Source of the DNA: Ornithodoros turicata
Taxonomy: Eukaryota; Arthropoda; Arachnida; Ixodida; Argasidae
DNA length: 64,000 bases
NCBI RefSeq assembly: GCF_037126465.1
Contig: NW_026999404.1
Coordinates: 1,116,001-1,180,000 of the forward strand
Reading direction: 5' to 3'
The stretch's first letter is position 1; each line of letters begins with the position of its first letter. Below the pieces are notes generated by a model, which had not been told where the DNA came from, ran no database searches, and worked only from the letters and a program-made list of their open reading frames with translations. Below are positions 35,672 to 46,010 of the stretch, one piece after another. The translations under genes were made by a program, and so were the position numbers.

Positions 35672-37622
35672 GTGTTTTTTTCGCAACATACATTCACACG
35701 GCGCTTCTCGCAGTAGCCCAAATTAAAAGACTGTTGCTCAGTGTCTTACAAAGAGCAACGAGCTTTCATCAAAATCTCAAAAGTACCATGTCTGCACATT
35801 ACCTTACAGCGATCAAAAAGATACGCATTTACCAAGTAACCGACATTTTTGGACCTGACGTAAAACAGTGCTGTTGACATTTACGACGCACTCTTTACTC
35901 TATATATACCACATGATACACCCGGTTCGATAATTCCAAACAAACATGCCAACGAGCAATCAACATGATCCAACAACCAGCACTTACGCGCGAAAACACT
36001 ATATAGTATCGACCAAATTATATTCTCGCACCATGCTCTCCCCGAGCAAACACATCTCAATTGTGCACGAGAAAAGTGCGTCCAATTAAAGGCGGACGCC
36101 TAACAATATTTACGGTCATCACATAAAGCTCCCCATCACAGTTATTTCCTGCTCGCACTCGGATTGTGTCGAGCGTTCCGCGAGCTGCATCGGGCTTTCA
36201 CGTCACGTATACTGCGAGCATAAACATAGCACTTCACTGCGGTGCCTTTCTGTATTTATATCTCCAGAGTTTCCATGAAGCGTTAGATCATCGCTCACAA
36301 GATGCTGCTAGCAGCGAAACGGAAAAATTGAAACACAAAATTGTGGAATTCGTAGTCCTACGTATTTCGGGACCCCCTTTTCAAGCCTGGGTATTTTAAA
36401 AGTCACCACCCTTGAACTCACTGAATGTGGGTCGCAGCAGACGACTCGTCTGCTTTGTAGACGGTTTGCAGATGGATTTGTTGTGGATCAAGGTGAGAAC
36501 AAAACCTGTGGCACGCAAGCGCGTTTTTATTTCGCAAAATTGATAATTGAATACATTTATTAGTAACAGAACGCACTATTTGAGTTACGATTCAGTTTCA
36601 GAGACCAGAACGAAAACCCCGTGAAAATATCCCAGCAAATAACATGCAATTCATCCCCCCACAACGTGCGCTTGTGATTTGTTATTCCTTCTGTCCCACA
36701 TTCACTCATGCCACATGCTCTTTTGTCACAGGTGCCTCACGGCACACTAGTCTTTCTTATTTCTTTTTTTTGTAATATGCATACATCTTTGCAAACAGCC
36801 CGTTGGTCACGTCCAAGATTTGAGGGAACCCATGGAGAATCTAAGAATGCTTATTACACAATAATCAAACGGTAGCTTCCGTTCGATCAATCAACTTTGT
36901 CGTGCACGTGGCACACTGTCTATCGTTAAATGCTGACCTGCAAGGCTTCTCATGCACTTTCGGCGCACCTCGACAAGTCATTGTAATTCAGCAGTGTGTT
37001 TTTCACAGGGACTTCATCCGTATACTGCAGTGCTGTACGTGACTCGGGAAGTGTACTTTTATAATGCCGTCTCGTTCGAACGCTGTGCAAGAATAAACAT
37101 CAACTTGCACAGAACCAGGTGCCTCAGAACATCTTGCCTGCACTGCACAAACGTGACTATTCACTTCGGCTTACTCATATAAGTCGTAACCAGCAGTGGC
37201 TCGCGTTCTACCAAACACTACTTTCGCTGACATTAAACAGATATCGCCCATTGTGAAGCTTTCCAAATTGTCGTACGAGAAAATAATATCTGTGAATATG
37301 CATCTTTTTTTTTTTTTTTCTTTTTGTCGTTTGCCAACTCATACAAGACAAGCCCCGTTGAGTGTCCCGCCTGACTGATAACGAAGCCATGTTGATAAAA
37401 ACCTCTCTTGGCTTCCGATAACACGTTGACCGCGCTCAAAATACTACGCTTCCGCTGTGAAGACTTGAACGTCTTGTGTGAAGTTTGTAAGCTCATCGGC
37501 GATCAATAGAAACACCCGCGATGCTACAGCTGTGACGCGCGCGAGAGAGAGGGTGCAAAGAGAACGCTCGGCAATGATAGATCGACTCTGGTGCAAAACA
37601 ATAACAGCACATGGCAACTTAC
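35672..37622. other. Gene-free stretch (probable intron of the PPP1R37-like gene)
   Basis: It lies downstream, on the minus strand, of the first exon at 37623-37854, so it should be intronic. I could not recognise any leucine-rich-repeat exon here. Confidence 0.45.
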
Positions 37623-37854
37623 TGTTTCCCCACGGGTTTGGAGGTTCGACATAACCTGTGACTATGCGGTCGTCTTCGGGGAAATTCACCCGGTGGCCCT
37701 TGCCTCTTCGTTTGTGCGAGACGCCATGAGCGAGCATCACTGAAGTCTCAGTCGGGGTTGTCGGAGCCGACATAGATTTCTCATAAGAAATGAAGAAATC
37801 ATCGCTGGCTTCCTCCATACTAGTGAAGATTGAAGACATGCCCTCAGTATTCAT
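37623..37854 (-). CDS. PPP1R37: PPP1R37-like protein, first coding exon only
   Basis: This exon encodes about 77 residues. The diagnostic stretch is GHRVNFPEDDRIVTGYVEPP followed by NPWGN. In vertebrate PPP1R37 (LRRC68), a leucine-rich-repeat regulator that inhibits protein phosphatase 1, the equivalent N-terminal stretch is an RVxF PP1-docking motif followed by an acidic SDEDIVSGxVEPxDPW sequence. Here RVNF is the docking motif and VEPPNPW the conserved tail. Ahead of it is a Ser/Thr/Glu-rich, probably disordered segment. The frame is cut by a good donor (A|GTAAGT) at 37623/37622, phase 1, just after the conserved NPW. The start may be any of three nearby Met codons; an out-of-frame ATG lies 4 bases upstream. 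The leucine-rich-repeat exons were not found, so the gene is incomplete in this view. Confidence 0.7.
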
Positions 37855-38571
37855 TCATGCTGCCTGCTTGCAAGCGCTTGGACGCGTACGATATCCAGGT
37901 GCTGTTCAATGATTTCGCGGCTCCAGCAGTATGCCGCAAGTCAACGCGATCATTGCCGCAAGGCGCGGCGGTGGCCGCGCCACCTGGGCGAACAGAAACA
38001 AAGTAAACAGTGGCAGTTTCCGGAAGCCATTTTTATCTCTCATCATCGATATGAAGCGGCAGCTTTAAAGAAACAGAAAAGGCTACGAATTCCAAGGGAA
38101 GCGGGTTCTTTCGTCTAGCACAACATCAGCACTCACCCTGCGTTTCGTTTCGGTAGCAGACGACACGTTTGGTGAGGAATGTAACATCAGTTTGCTTTTT
38201 GAACTATTTGCGTTATTTCACTGCACGGAAAAGGTTGGCAAATTTGCACAAAGATGCAATTCGTCAAAGAGCAACACTGTAATGACACTGTAACACATCA
38301 ACACACAAGTGGAAGAATTTTTCTTGAATATCACACTGGTTATAACAATTCACGAAATGTGCTGTAATAAAACACTTGTCGAATGACCGTAGTTAACGTC
38401 CAGATCAGTACAAATTCTATCGACAGAAGAACTGAAGACTAACTGACTTGTATCAAGGACAAAAAACAAGATGAGTTAGGAGGCCAAACAGAGGAGAAAT
38501 CAGCCTTGAAACACGCACGACCTAACTTTTCCACAAAATCTTCCCTGTGTCCTTGCCCTAAATAATGCACG
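37855..38571. promoter_or_regulatory. Intergenic interval between ALKBH4 end and PPP1R37-like start
   Basis: This 717 bp interval must hold the promoter and 5'UTR of the PPP1R37-like gene and the 3'UTR of ALKBH4. The part next to the exon (37860-38000) is CpG-rich (GGCGCGGCGGTGGCCGCGCC). A GCAGACGACA motif sits at 38156-38165. No TATA-type element is evident. Confidence 0.4.
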
Positions 38572-39519
38572 TCACACGCGCATCTTGGCGATGCTCAGTA
38601 ACTCTGCCCCCACGTCCCCGTACGATGCCCCATCCTCTAAAAACTCTTCAGAAAGTTCTCTCACTGTGAGCGCCATTCGCCTCTTTTCCACATCTTCCCG
38701 TAAAATCGAGTGATGCCATTTGTATCTTGCATCATCCCACAAGACAAGCATGGATCTGCGCGGCAAGACAATCTGTACCACCGATAACCGCGGTGGATTT
38801 GTGACTGAAACCCTATCTTTGTATTCCTTACTCCACTGATCACAGTTCGCGGAATGAGCGGTACGTTCGCAAACTTCTTGCTCTGCATCATTAAATATCG
38901 TATCACTTTCAACAATCAAATTTTCATTCGCCAGCTTCCAATGTTCTTCAGACTTCGACAATGTGAGCACCGTGTCTGAAAGCAAGTTGAAGGTCACTAA
39001 TCTGGATCCCCACAGCCACCAGTCATCGTAGTGTGGGTCAATACACGATCCTCTATCGGGCTCGTAGTCTAAATTGCACAATTCAACAGCTCTAAAGTCT
39101 GATATGCAGCGTGTTTGAAGCATCTTGTCTTCCAAATGGGTGAAGTATCTGGGCAATCCTTTGAAGCCATCTGCTTTCACCTTCTTCTTTTTAAAATTCA
39201 CTTTGGGCCCGTAGTCTTGCTTGCGTCTTCCAGACTGAGACATGACCCAGGTTCCACGGTCGATGTCTTCTACGAGGTCCTTTTCTTCTTCGGGTGTGAG
39301 GAAATCTTCGTACACCGCGATCCCCGGCACTCGCAGTGGTACTCCATCGAGCCCGGTGGTCGGGTTCTCTCTCCATCCTGGCCAACAGAGTTCACATAGA
39401 GGGCAAAATACAAAAGGATGTCGTACTTTAGATTTTGAAATCGCGTGTTTGCTAGGTGCCCTGAAGTTTTCACAAAAGAGACAGGTTCTCACGCCTTTGC
39501 AGGCACATTTCGCCTCCAT
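38572..39519 (-). CDS. ALKBH4: ALKBH4, AlkB-type 2-oxoglutarate/Fe(II) dioxygenase
   Basis: The 315-residue product (human form 302) starts MEAKCACKGVRTCLFCE, the Cys cluster typical of ALKBH4. An unusual second cluster CPLCELC follows at residues 39-45. The conserved core SQSGRRKQDYGPKVNF is at about 94-109. The iron-binding HxD is in DPHYDDWWLWG (His163, Asp165), and the distal His in YKWHHSI (about His270). The 2-oxoglutarate Arg region is RRMALTVREL (280-289). Family knowledge: ALKBH4 demethylates monomethylated actin lysine and acts in cytokinesis and chromatin contexts. Residues 195-240 are a divergent insertion. The whole domain is in one exon. The frame stays open 81 codons upstream to 39762, but that part shows no homology and I treat it as 5'UTR. 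It lies downstream of the BRMS1-family gene on the same strand. Confidence 0.93.
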   Translation of the reverse strand: MEAKCACKGVRTCLFCENFRAPSKHAISKSKVRHPFVFCPLCELCWPGWRENPTTGLDGVPLRVPGIAVYEDFLTPEEEKDLVEDIDRGTWVMSQSGRRKQDYGPKVNFKKKKVKADGFKGLPRYFTHLEDKMLQTRCISDFRAVELCNLDYEPDRGSCIDPHYDDWWLWGSRLVTFNLLSDTVLTLSKSEEHWKLANENLIVESDTIFNDAEQEVCERTAHSANCDQWSKEYKDRVSVTNPPRLSVVQIVLPRRSMLVLWDDARYKWHHSILREDVEKRRMALTVRELSEEFLEDGASYGDVGAELLSIAKMRV

Positions 39520-40149
39520 AACACTTCTGCTCAAGAGATTGTGCAAGATGGTGGCGCCATCTGTGCTCTCCTTCGCAAATTTCAAACGGGAGGGCGCCAC
39601 AATCGCGTTTTTATTGGTACATTGGAAGAACTGCGCTGCTTTCCAACTTTTCTGCTGCGAGAAAATCCCGTGAGTAAATATAGCGACACGGCGCAACTTA
39701 AAAAGGCCCGACTGTGAAGTAGTCCTACCAATTACAGCCATGTTTTCAGCCGCTGTAACCATAGAGACAGGACGCCATCAGCCGCAGCGATTGGTTGAAC
39801 CAGGAGATACCGCGACTACGTAACGAAAGTGACCCACCGCCACCACGTCACCGGCAAAGCCGTGGGTTTCACACGTAAAAACAAGGGACATGCAGAAGTC
39901 TAGGCCTTGCCCAAAAGACGATTCTATTGAACATTCCAAACTCATAGGATATGCGAATATGGCTGTACGAATGTATTAGGTTGCTCGACACCAATACCTT
40001 TCCAGCATGGTGAACAAACTTAGTGTCATCATTCATCAAAGCACATAAACACACAGCACGCTAAATTTCAGCTGTTTAGCTGGCAACATCTTTCTCACAT
40101 GCAAACCTGTTCGTCTTCCTAGTGCAATAGCTTAAAACAGGTATAGTAA
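39520..40149 (-). promoter_or_regulatory. ALKBH4 5' region
   Basis: The interval between the BRMS1-family polyadenylation site and the ALKBH4 start codon. An open in-frame extension covers 39520-39762 but lacks conserved residues. The promoter must lie here or just upstream; no classical box is obvious. Confidence 0.4.
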
Positions 40150-42009
40150 GAAATGCATGATAAAATACAGATTTTATTAGCTCTACAAAATATGTACACT
40201 TAAAAAATGCTGTTGACATGGTATTGCCCTCGAATTACACTTGCTTTGCCTATTGCAAGCACCATTCTATGCGCAAATAACAAATGCTTATTCATGTCAA
40301 CTGATGTTTGTATTAAAATGCAAGTCTTGCAGTACTATTTCCTGCTTGGCAAAAGACAGCACAATGCAGGATGTGAGGAAATAAATAGTGCTAACGTTAA
40401 GCATGTATTCACCGTAGTTCTGCATGAAGTAGTACAGCAGGATGGTCAATGGAGTACGACATTTGGAATAAACTGGACAATAAGATTGAGCAGAGGATGC
40501 TTCCCCGTATTTTACACCAAAATGAGGACAATGTCTTGTTGTATGGCACCAATCGCATACTCCGTCAAGCTATCAATTGTGGCACTAAGCCATGCAAGAA
40601 GATTTGAAATAACTCAACTGACCACTGTACCCTCTCGTGAAGGATCTGTGTGGTCATTGCACACTCCAGTGCTCCTCGCCTCAGTTTTACATAACCTACA
40701 AGCTGATAATGTCTGGTTCATCAGCTTTGAATGTGATCACCTAGCCCTTGCACCAGAAGATATTCTGGAAGGTGTAGCATGTGCCACACTATGCATTACC
40801 AACATATATGCTTCAACGATCAGACTGCAATGTTCTTCCTTCTCACTATTAGAACGTTGTTTTCATTTTACGGGACACAACAAACCACACAGCTCTGATC
40901 CCAATACACACGAAGATCTCAACAAAAATATTTTTTCCTGCTTATCATAATGTTTGAGTAAGAGCCTTGTCATTGGGTGGGTAAGATAGTTGACCTTCAC
41001 CTCCAAAATGAGGTCAACGACTATGGTGCACGAAAAGCATCCATAATTTTCCTGTCCATGTCGTAGATCCACATGCAGGCCGCGACTACAAGTTGCAAGG
41101 GTACTTACTCTTATACTCAGAAAGAAAATATCTTCCCCCATCAGTTTCAACCTTGTTACGAAATATGTTAGAATTGTATGTTTTTGCTGTCTTGTGTACA
41201 GTCCGAATTATGTGCATCGTGCTTCGAGAGCATGCAGTCTTGAGAAAACTGGTGAATGGGACCTAATTGCCTTTGTTTTGTGGCCTCATGACTGAAGCGA
41301 GGGCTGCCATATGCAAAAACAAATAAAGTGAACTTCAGGCTTCTATAGCAGAGATGTGGTGAATCTATTCAGTCTTTAGTCATGTTTTTGTCGCTAACCG
41401 TAATGCAGCATAAACGTCTTTGTTTGAAGAGCCAAATTTAACTGTGCGACACCGGTTCACTCAATGATGGTATCTTCTTCGGCACCCATTCCCACCTATA
41501 AATTCTCCACTATATTATTGTAATTGTGGCGAACATTACACATTTTGTACTTGGCCATATTGCCCATGGAGTTGAGACTCCCTCAACTCCGAAGCATCTA
41601 CTGAGCCTTCCCATCCGTGCGAGAAAAGCAAGAGATGTCAACACTACAGAACTAAAATGAGTTCAGAGTCAGGTGTGAAGACATGCTCATTGAGATACAA
41701 AAGTTCACTGTTTATAACATGATAGGCAACAGTCTCCACACAAGACATTTTTTGCAATTTAGCCGTCCTCTTTAGAACACATTCTTTCGTGTCGCAGATC
41801 AGGGGCTCTATTCTTTCCATGGCGAACATACAAAAGACACATCTTAGATTGAGAACGTGTACCTTTGATCAGGCAACAGTTTCAGAAGCTACATATGTAC
41901 AGTAATGATGTGCTGTACAGACAATTCAGGTGATGATGATGGTGATGGTGATGATGGATGGGTGGATGATGATGATGTGGCTGACTGGGGAGGGCTGTCT
42001 CATAATCCC
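40150..42009 (-). other. Probable 3'UTR of the BRMS1-family gene
   Basis: The nearest minus-strand AATAAA downstream of the stop at 42010 is at 40173-40178, which would give a 1.85 kb 3'UTR. The plus-strand 247-codon frame at 40207-40950 is antisense to it and has no recognisable domain. An ATGATGGTG-type microsatellite lies at about 41932-41974. An upstream internal polyadenylation site was not seen. Confidence 0.5.
40173..40178 (-). terminator. Polyadenylation signal AATAAA
   Basis: Minus-strand AATAAA. It is the first canonical signal found downstream of the BRMS1-family stop codon and lies upstream of ALKBH4. Confidence 0.5.
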
Positions 42010-45000
42010 TTACAAGAACACTGCAACAGAAAGAATTAGCAACCGTGACTTAAAAAAAGAAGGTGCGAATAACGGACTTGGCACTACAGGAAGACATTAT
42101 ACAGCAGACTAGTGGATAGTATACGTCAAACACTTGATGGCAGCATGCATTTTTTGTGTAAAATGCTTCTCTTACACTCGCTCTTTTGTCTGGCCACCTT
42201 GAGAGCCTGAAATGAAAGTGGAAAACTGTAAGAATAACACAAGAAAGAACAGAGAGAGAGAGAGAGAGAGAGGATGCTGTTAACATGGTATTGCTACATT
42301 GATAGGTAACAAAAGGAACAGAAAAACCATTAAACACAACGAGCTGTCCAGTGTCCGCTCCGATCTGTCTGTACCTCTCAGTTTGTTGTGATGAACAAAG
42401 AAAAAGACAAAACGTTGATCTACATTTGAGCTACTCACCTTTCTGATGGTTGTCCAGTCTTCGAGAATCTCATTTTCATGCAGCATGTACACAATGTATG
42501 GACGTAGATTTATCAGTCAAGAAAGTGTCATAAAATGCTGGCCTCAACTTTTCAGATAATCACAGAAATATACATACTGTATGTCTTAAGATACAAGATA
42601 GGATATGGGATAAGATATGAGTCTGGAGAGATGAGTCTACAGAGCAGGCTTGTACAAGATGCTAACAAAATGTATTTAAGTTAACTTACTGGGTATCGGG
42701 CAAAAAAAGATGTAACTGAATACAGCACTAAATACTCAACATTGAAAAGTACTTGAGACAGACTATTAAAAGTATCTCGTTATTTTCAATATACTTTGAT
42801 GTCACAGTTAGAATTCGCTGTCAAAGAAATATGAAGAGTGTGAAGTTGAAAATGGCATTACCAAGAAGCTTTATTAGCTTGCAGGAATAACCGCTTTTCA
42901 AAATTACTATCCCATAGCCTGTCCCATTTTTTTTAAACACGTTACCTCCAATACTCAACAGCAGCTCTACAGATACAGTCAAACTCCTTTATAGCGAACA
43001 CCTTTTTAACGAAAATACCACTACAGCGAAATTTTTTTGCGGTCCCGCTGGAGCCTATAGGTCCAATAATGGACATCCTTTTTAACGAAAATAGCTTTAC
43101 TGCGAACTTTTTTTGCTGTCCCCTGAGCTTCGTTGTAAAGGAGTTTGACTGTACAAACAAATGCTCTACAGAAACAAAACTTACTGTCGTTTTCCTCCTT
43201 ATCATTGCTTTAACCTTGTAAATAGTTACTAATATTTTATGTGCTGCCTCTCGCTACGGCTTTCAGCACAGGTCTTCTATCCTGCCTGACAGGGGTCTCA
43301 ATGGTTTACACCCATACCCTTCAGGACAACACATCACCTCATGCATGCTCCCAAACCCGAGGCGCTGCACACTACCCCTTCCCAAGAGGGAAGCAGATGT
43401 CCCAAACATCTCAGACTCTAAAGCATATGCACAGCACAAAGCACATTGCCAAGACAAAAGGGAATCTTTTGCTTCATCTCCGTGTCATGCACAGAGAAGT
43501 ATCTTCAAAGTAACAAGGCAACTGGCAAGGGGGGTGCAAGGCATTGTTTCAAAATGCCAAAAGACCAAAGAGGCCAGTGCAGAGCAGAATTCCATATTTT
43601 GGTACTGCATTTTCACCTACTCCAGAAACATTAACGAAAAAGAAAATCAATTTTCAGTGGGATGCGAGGCCTTGTGGCTGGCCGCTCACTTCTGTGGTGC
43701 CACGACATGCCAGGAGATCAACGTCATGCAAGGAGATCCAACGTCACATTGCACTGCTCATCACTGCCTTTTCAGGGAGTCTTTGTAAATTTACGGAGAA
43801 ACGTTCATGGTGGTGTGCATGGTGGCCGCTGACAGAACGCTCAATGAATAAAGCAGGATTTTGAGCAATGCCAATGTCACTACCTTGTTCGTTTAAAGAA
43901 CACACACGAAAAACACATCACTGAAAAGGATATCTGACACAGTGACTGGCTTTTTCCGCCTGTCTGTACCAAATTCTGTTTTTCTCTTGTTCTTTTTGTG
44001 ACTGGTCTGTTCGCTCCAGAGATCTGTAGAAACATAGGTCAAAACTCACTAGACGACACAGAAAGCTATGACACTGCAAGCAGGGATCGGAACCGGTATT
44101 TTTTTCGGTCCGGTTCGGGTTCGGGTTAAGGCATATTGGTTCGGTTCGGGTTTAGCTCCGCTGAACCGAAATTATCAGCTTGAACCGGTTCAGGTATATC
44201 GGTTCGGTTCCGGTTCGGCTCAGGGAGACCTCCCCCCCTCCCAGCCCCGCACATACACAGACAAAAAAAAATCTGTCAGCGGTCGGGGCATTTACAGGGA
44301 TTGGAACAGTTACTTTTTTCGGCCTCGGTTTAACCGGTCCACGGGCAGTAATTTTGCTACATGCAAGCAAGCTTACGCTCACCGTACACGATTGTAAGAG
44401 AAAGGCGTGAGATAACCGTTCAGGTGAGCAAAAAAAAGGTCGGTACAGTAGTACATTTAATTCACCTCTGAACCGATTCCCGAACCGGTAACCGTATCAA
44501 TTTTTTTCGGTTCAGTTCCGGTTCGGCTCAGGACAAGCAAAAAAATCGTCCGGGTTCGGTTCGGTTCAGGTTCGTCAGAAAATAACGTTTTTTTCCGGTT
44601 TTCGGTTCGGGTTCAGTTCCGGTTCCGATCCCTGACTGCAAGTAAGCTATACGACACATTCCTAAATTGTCTCGGACACCCTTTAGCAACTCTTCACTAG
44701 ACTTCCCCTTTCCACGCTGTGTTCACTAAAGAATGGACTAGAATGAACTGGCTCTTACCTGATGTGATGTCGATGCTATTCCTGTCCTCCTCCAACCTTC
44801 GAATCTTCTCTTCCAGCTCAGACTGAATTGAGTCTCTAAGCAATGCTTGCTCACTCTGATGTCATAAGCAAATATGGTGGCACGTATTAGCCGCAGGTCG
44901 CAACTACCATTTCTCAGAACTTTTCCAGATAGCTTAAAAACAATACGCGCCGTAAATAAAAAAAACAAACCTGGAAGTTTTGTAAAGCTGCAGTCTCTTC

Positions 45001-46010
45001 CGCATCATATTTCCTCCTAATATTCTTCAGTTTCATTTCTTTAAGTATCCCTGGAACATTCGTGGAGGAAGAAGATTTTTAAAACGATGGTATCTAACGG
45101 AAAGTCAGCCGCCAACGCTCTTACCGGCAACTTCTATCCGTATGCGCATGTTATCCTGGAGGTCCTCCAGAGGCTGCAGGTACTCGGGAGCTCGGCCAGC
45201 TCGAACTTCTTCGAGTTTAGCTTCAATTTGATTTGCCCTTTCCAGGTACAGCCTTGCAGTTACCAAGAACAAGAGTAAAGTTATACCAATGCTTTCACTA
45301 CTGAAGTGTATGGTTTTACAGTACGCATGTAAACAAAGCTGTCTAGGTTAAGACTTACTGCTCCTTCAAATGCATGAACTGTCTTTCAAGATCAGCCATG
45401 TCATCGAGACACTCGGACCTGCGCCTCTCGCAGTCCTCCTCGTCCATTTCTGTAACAGCAACGCAATTGTGAGTGAATGCATTTGTGAACCCCTTGCAGT
45501 TTAACGTCAATAAGGTAACACTGCATTATTAAGGTGCTTGGACACTTGCCAACTACCTTAAACAGCTCGCAGTAGCAAAATCCTTACAGGATTGGCGTGA
45601 CAAAGGGGTTTTAACTTCGCTGTGTATCGATTTAGACGTTTAAGAACACGAGCAATTAGGGGAAGGCAATCGCTGTCACTTTTACTGGATGATTGTTTTG
45701 ATTGACTCGATTTTTTTCTGTCTGTAGAGTGGAGCAAGCCCAAAATCCACAATGGTACCCTACAAGACCTTTCAGAAATGTGGTAAAGGAAACCACAGGG
45801 ACAGTTTGAATATGGGACTGACATGCCATTTGAAGGGACCTAAACACAATGCAGAAACACTGTTTCAAAGGCTTGCATACCTGAACTAACTTCATCCTCG
45901 GATCCGGACGACGACTCAGAATCGTCGTTGCTAGTCTTTTCGCTCTCGGGCGTTTCTTGATCCATTTCTTCACCTTCGCTGTCGTTGCAGTCCCCTTTTA
46001 CACTTGGCAT
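42010..46010 (-). CDS. BRMS1L: BRMS1/BRMS1L-family Sds3-domain protein, nine coding exons
   Basis: Coding exons (descending): 46010-45881, 45449-45359, 45252-45125, 45050-44971, 44855-44759, 44023-43934, 42503-42439, 42206-42176, 42020-42010. All phases join and give a 240-residue protein. An acidic Ser/Glu-rich N-terminus is followed by [17 protein letters not shown] (45-61), then coiled-coil sequence with [19 protein letters not shown], then [15 protein letters not shown], a Lys/Arg-rich linker, and [20 protein letters not shown] (206-225). Every block matches human BRMS1/BRMS1L, subunits of the Sin3-HDAC1/2 corepressor that bridge and stabilise the deacetylase in the nucleus. All introns are GT-AG except the AT-AC intron 42504-43933. 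The last two small exons (31 and 11 coding bases) give a BRMS1-like short C-terminus, without the extra C-terminal domain of BRMS1L, and are less certain. MRPL22 is divergent from its start. Confidence 0.92.
42504..43933 (-). other. U12-type AT-AC intron of the BRMS1-family gene
   Basis: Read on the minus strand, the exon ends GTGTCAG and the intron starts ATATCCTTTT, a perfect U12 AT-AC donor. The intron ends TTTCTTGACTGATAAATCTAC, with the branch-site consensus TTTCTTGAC 13 bases before the terminal AC. The joined codons read V-S-G-P-Y-I-V-Y-M-L exactly as in BRMS1 proteins, and no AG acceptor exists in the interval that would keep the frame. The intron is 1430 bp and contains a pogo-like MITE. 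Confidence 0.88.
42976..43151. mobile_element. 176 bp pogo-like MITE, copy 2
   Basis: CAGTCAAACTCCTTTATAGCG to GTTGTAAAGGAGTTTGACTG, TA on both sides, same length as and closely similar to the copy at 12365-12540. It lies inside the AT-AC intron. Confidence 0.9.
44081..44634. mobile_element. hAT-type MITE with perfect 8 bp target duplication
   Basis: The ends CAGGGATCGGAACCGG and CCGGTTCCGATCCCTG are perfect inverted repeats. ACTGCAAG occurs immediately on both sides (44073-44080, 44635-44642). The body is built of GGTTCGG/CCGAACC words. It lies in the intron between exons 5 and 6 of the BRMS1-family gene. Confidence 0.92.

Noticed and set aside
40207..40950. 247-codon plus-strand open frame
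   Set aside because: It lies antisense to the probable BRMS1-family 3'UTR, is Cys/Phe-rich without a domain, and has no coding neighbours. Most likely chance.
41080..41155. Possible BRMS1L C-terminal exon (GRYFLSEYKSKY)
   Set aside because: A faint resemblance to the end of BRMS1L, but the preceding conserved exon could not be found, and a shorter BRMS1-like end is available at 42010.
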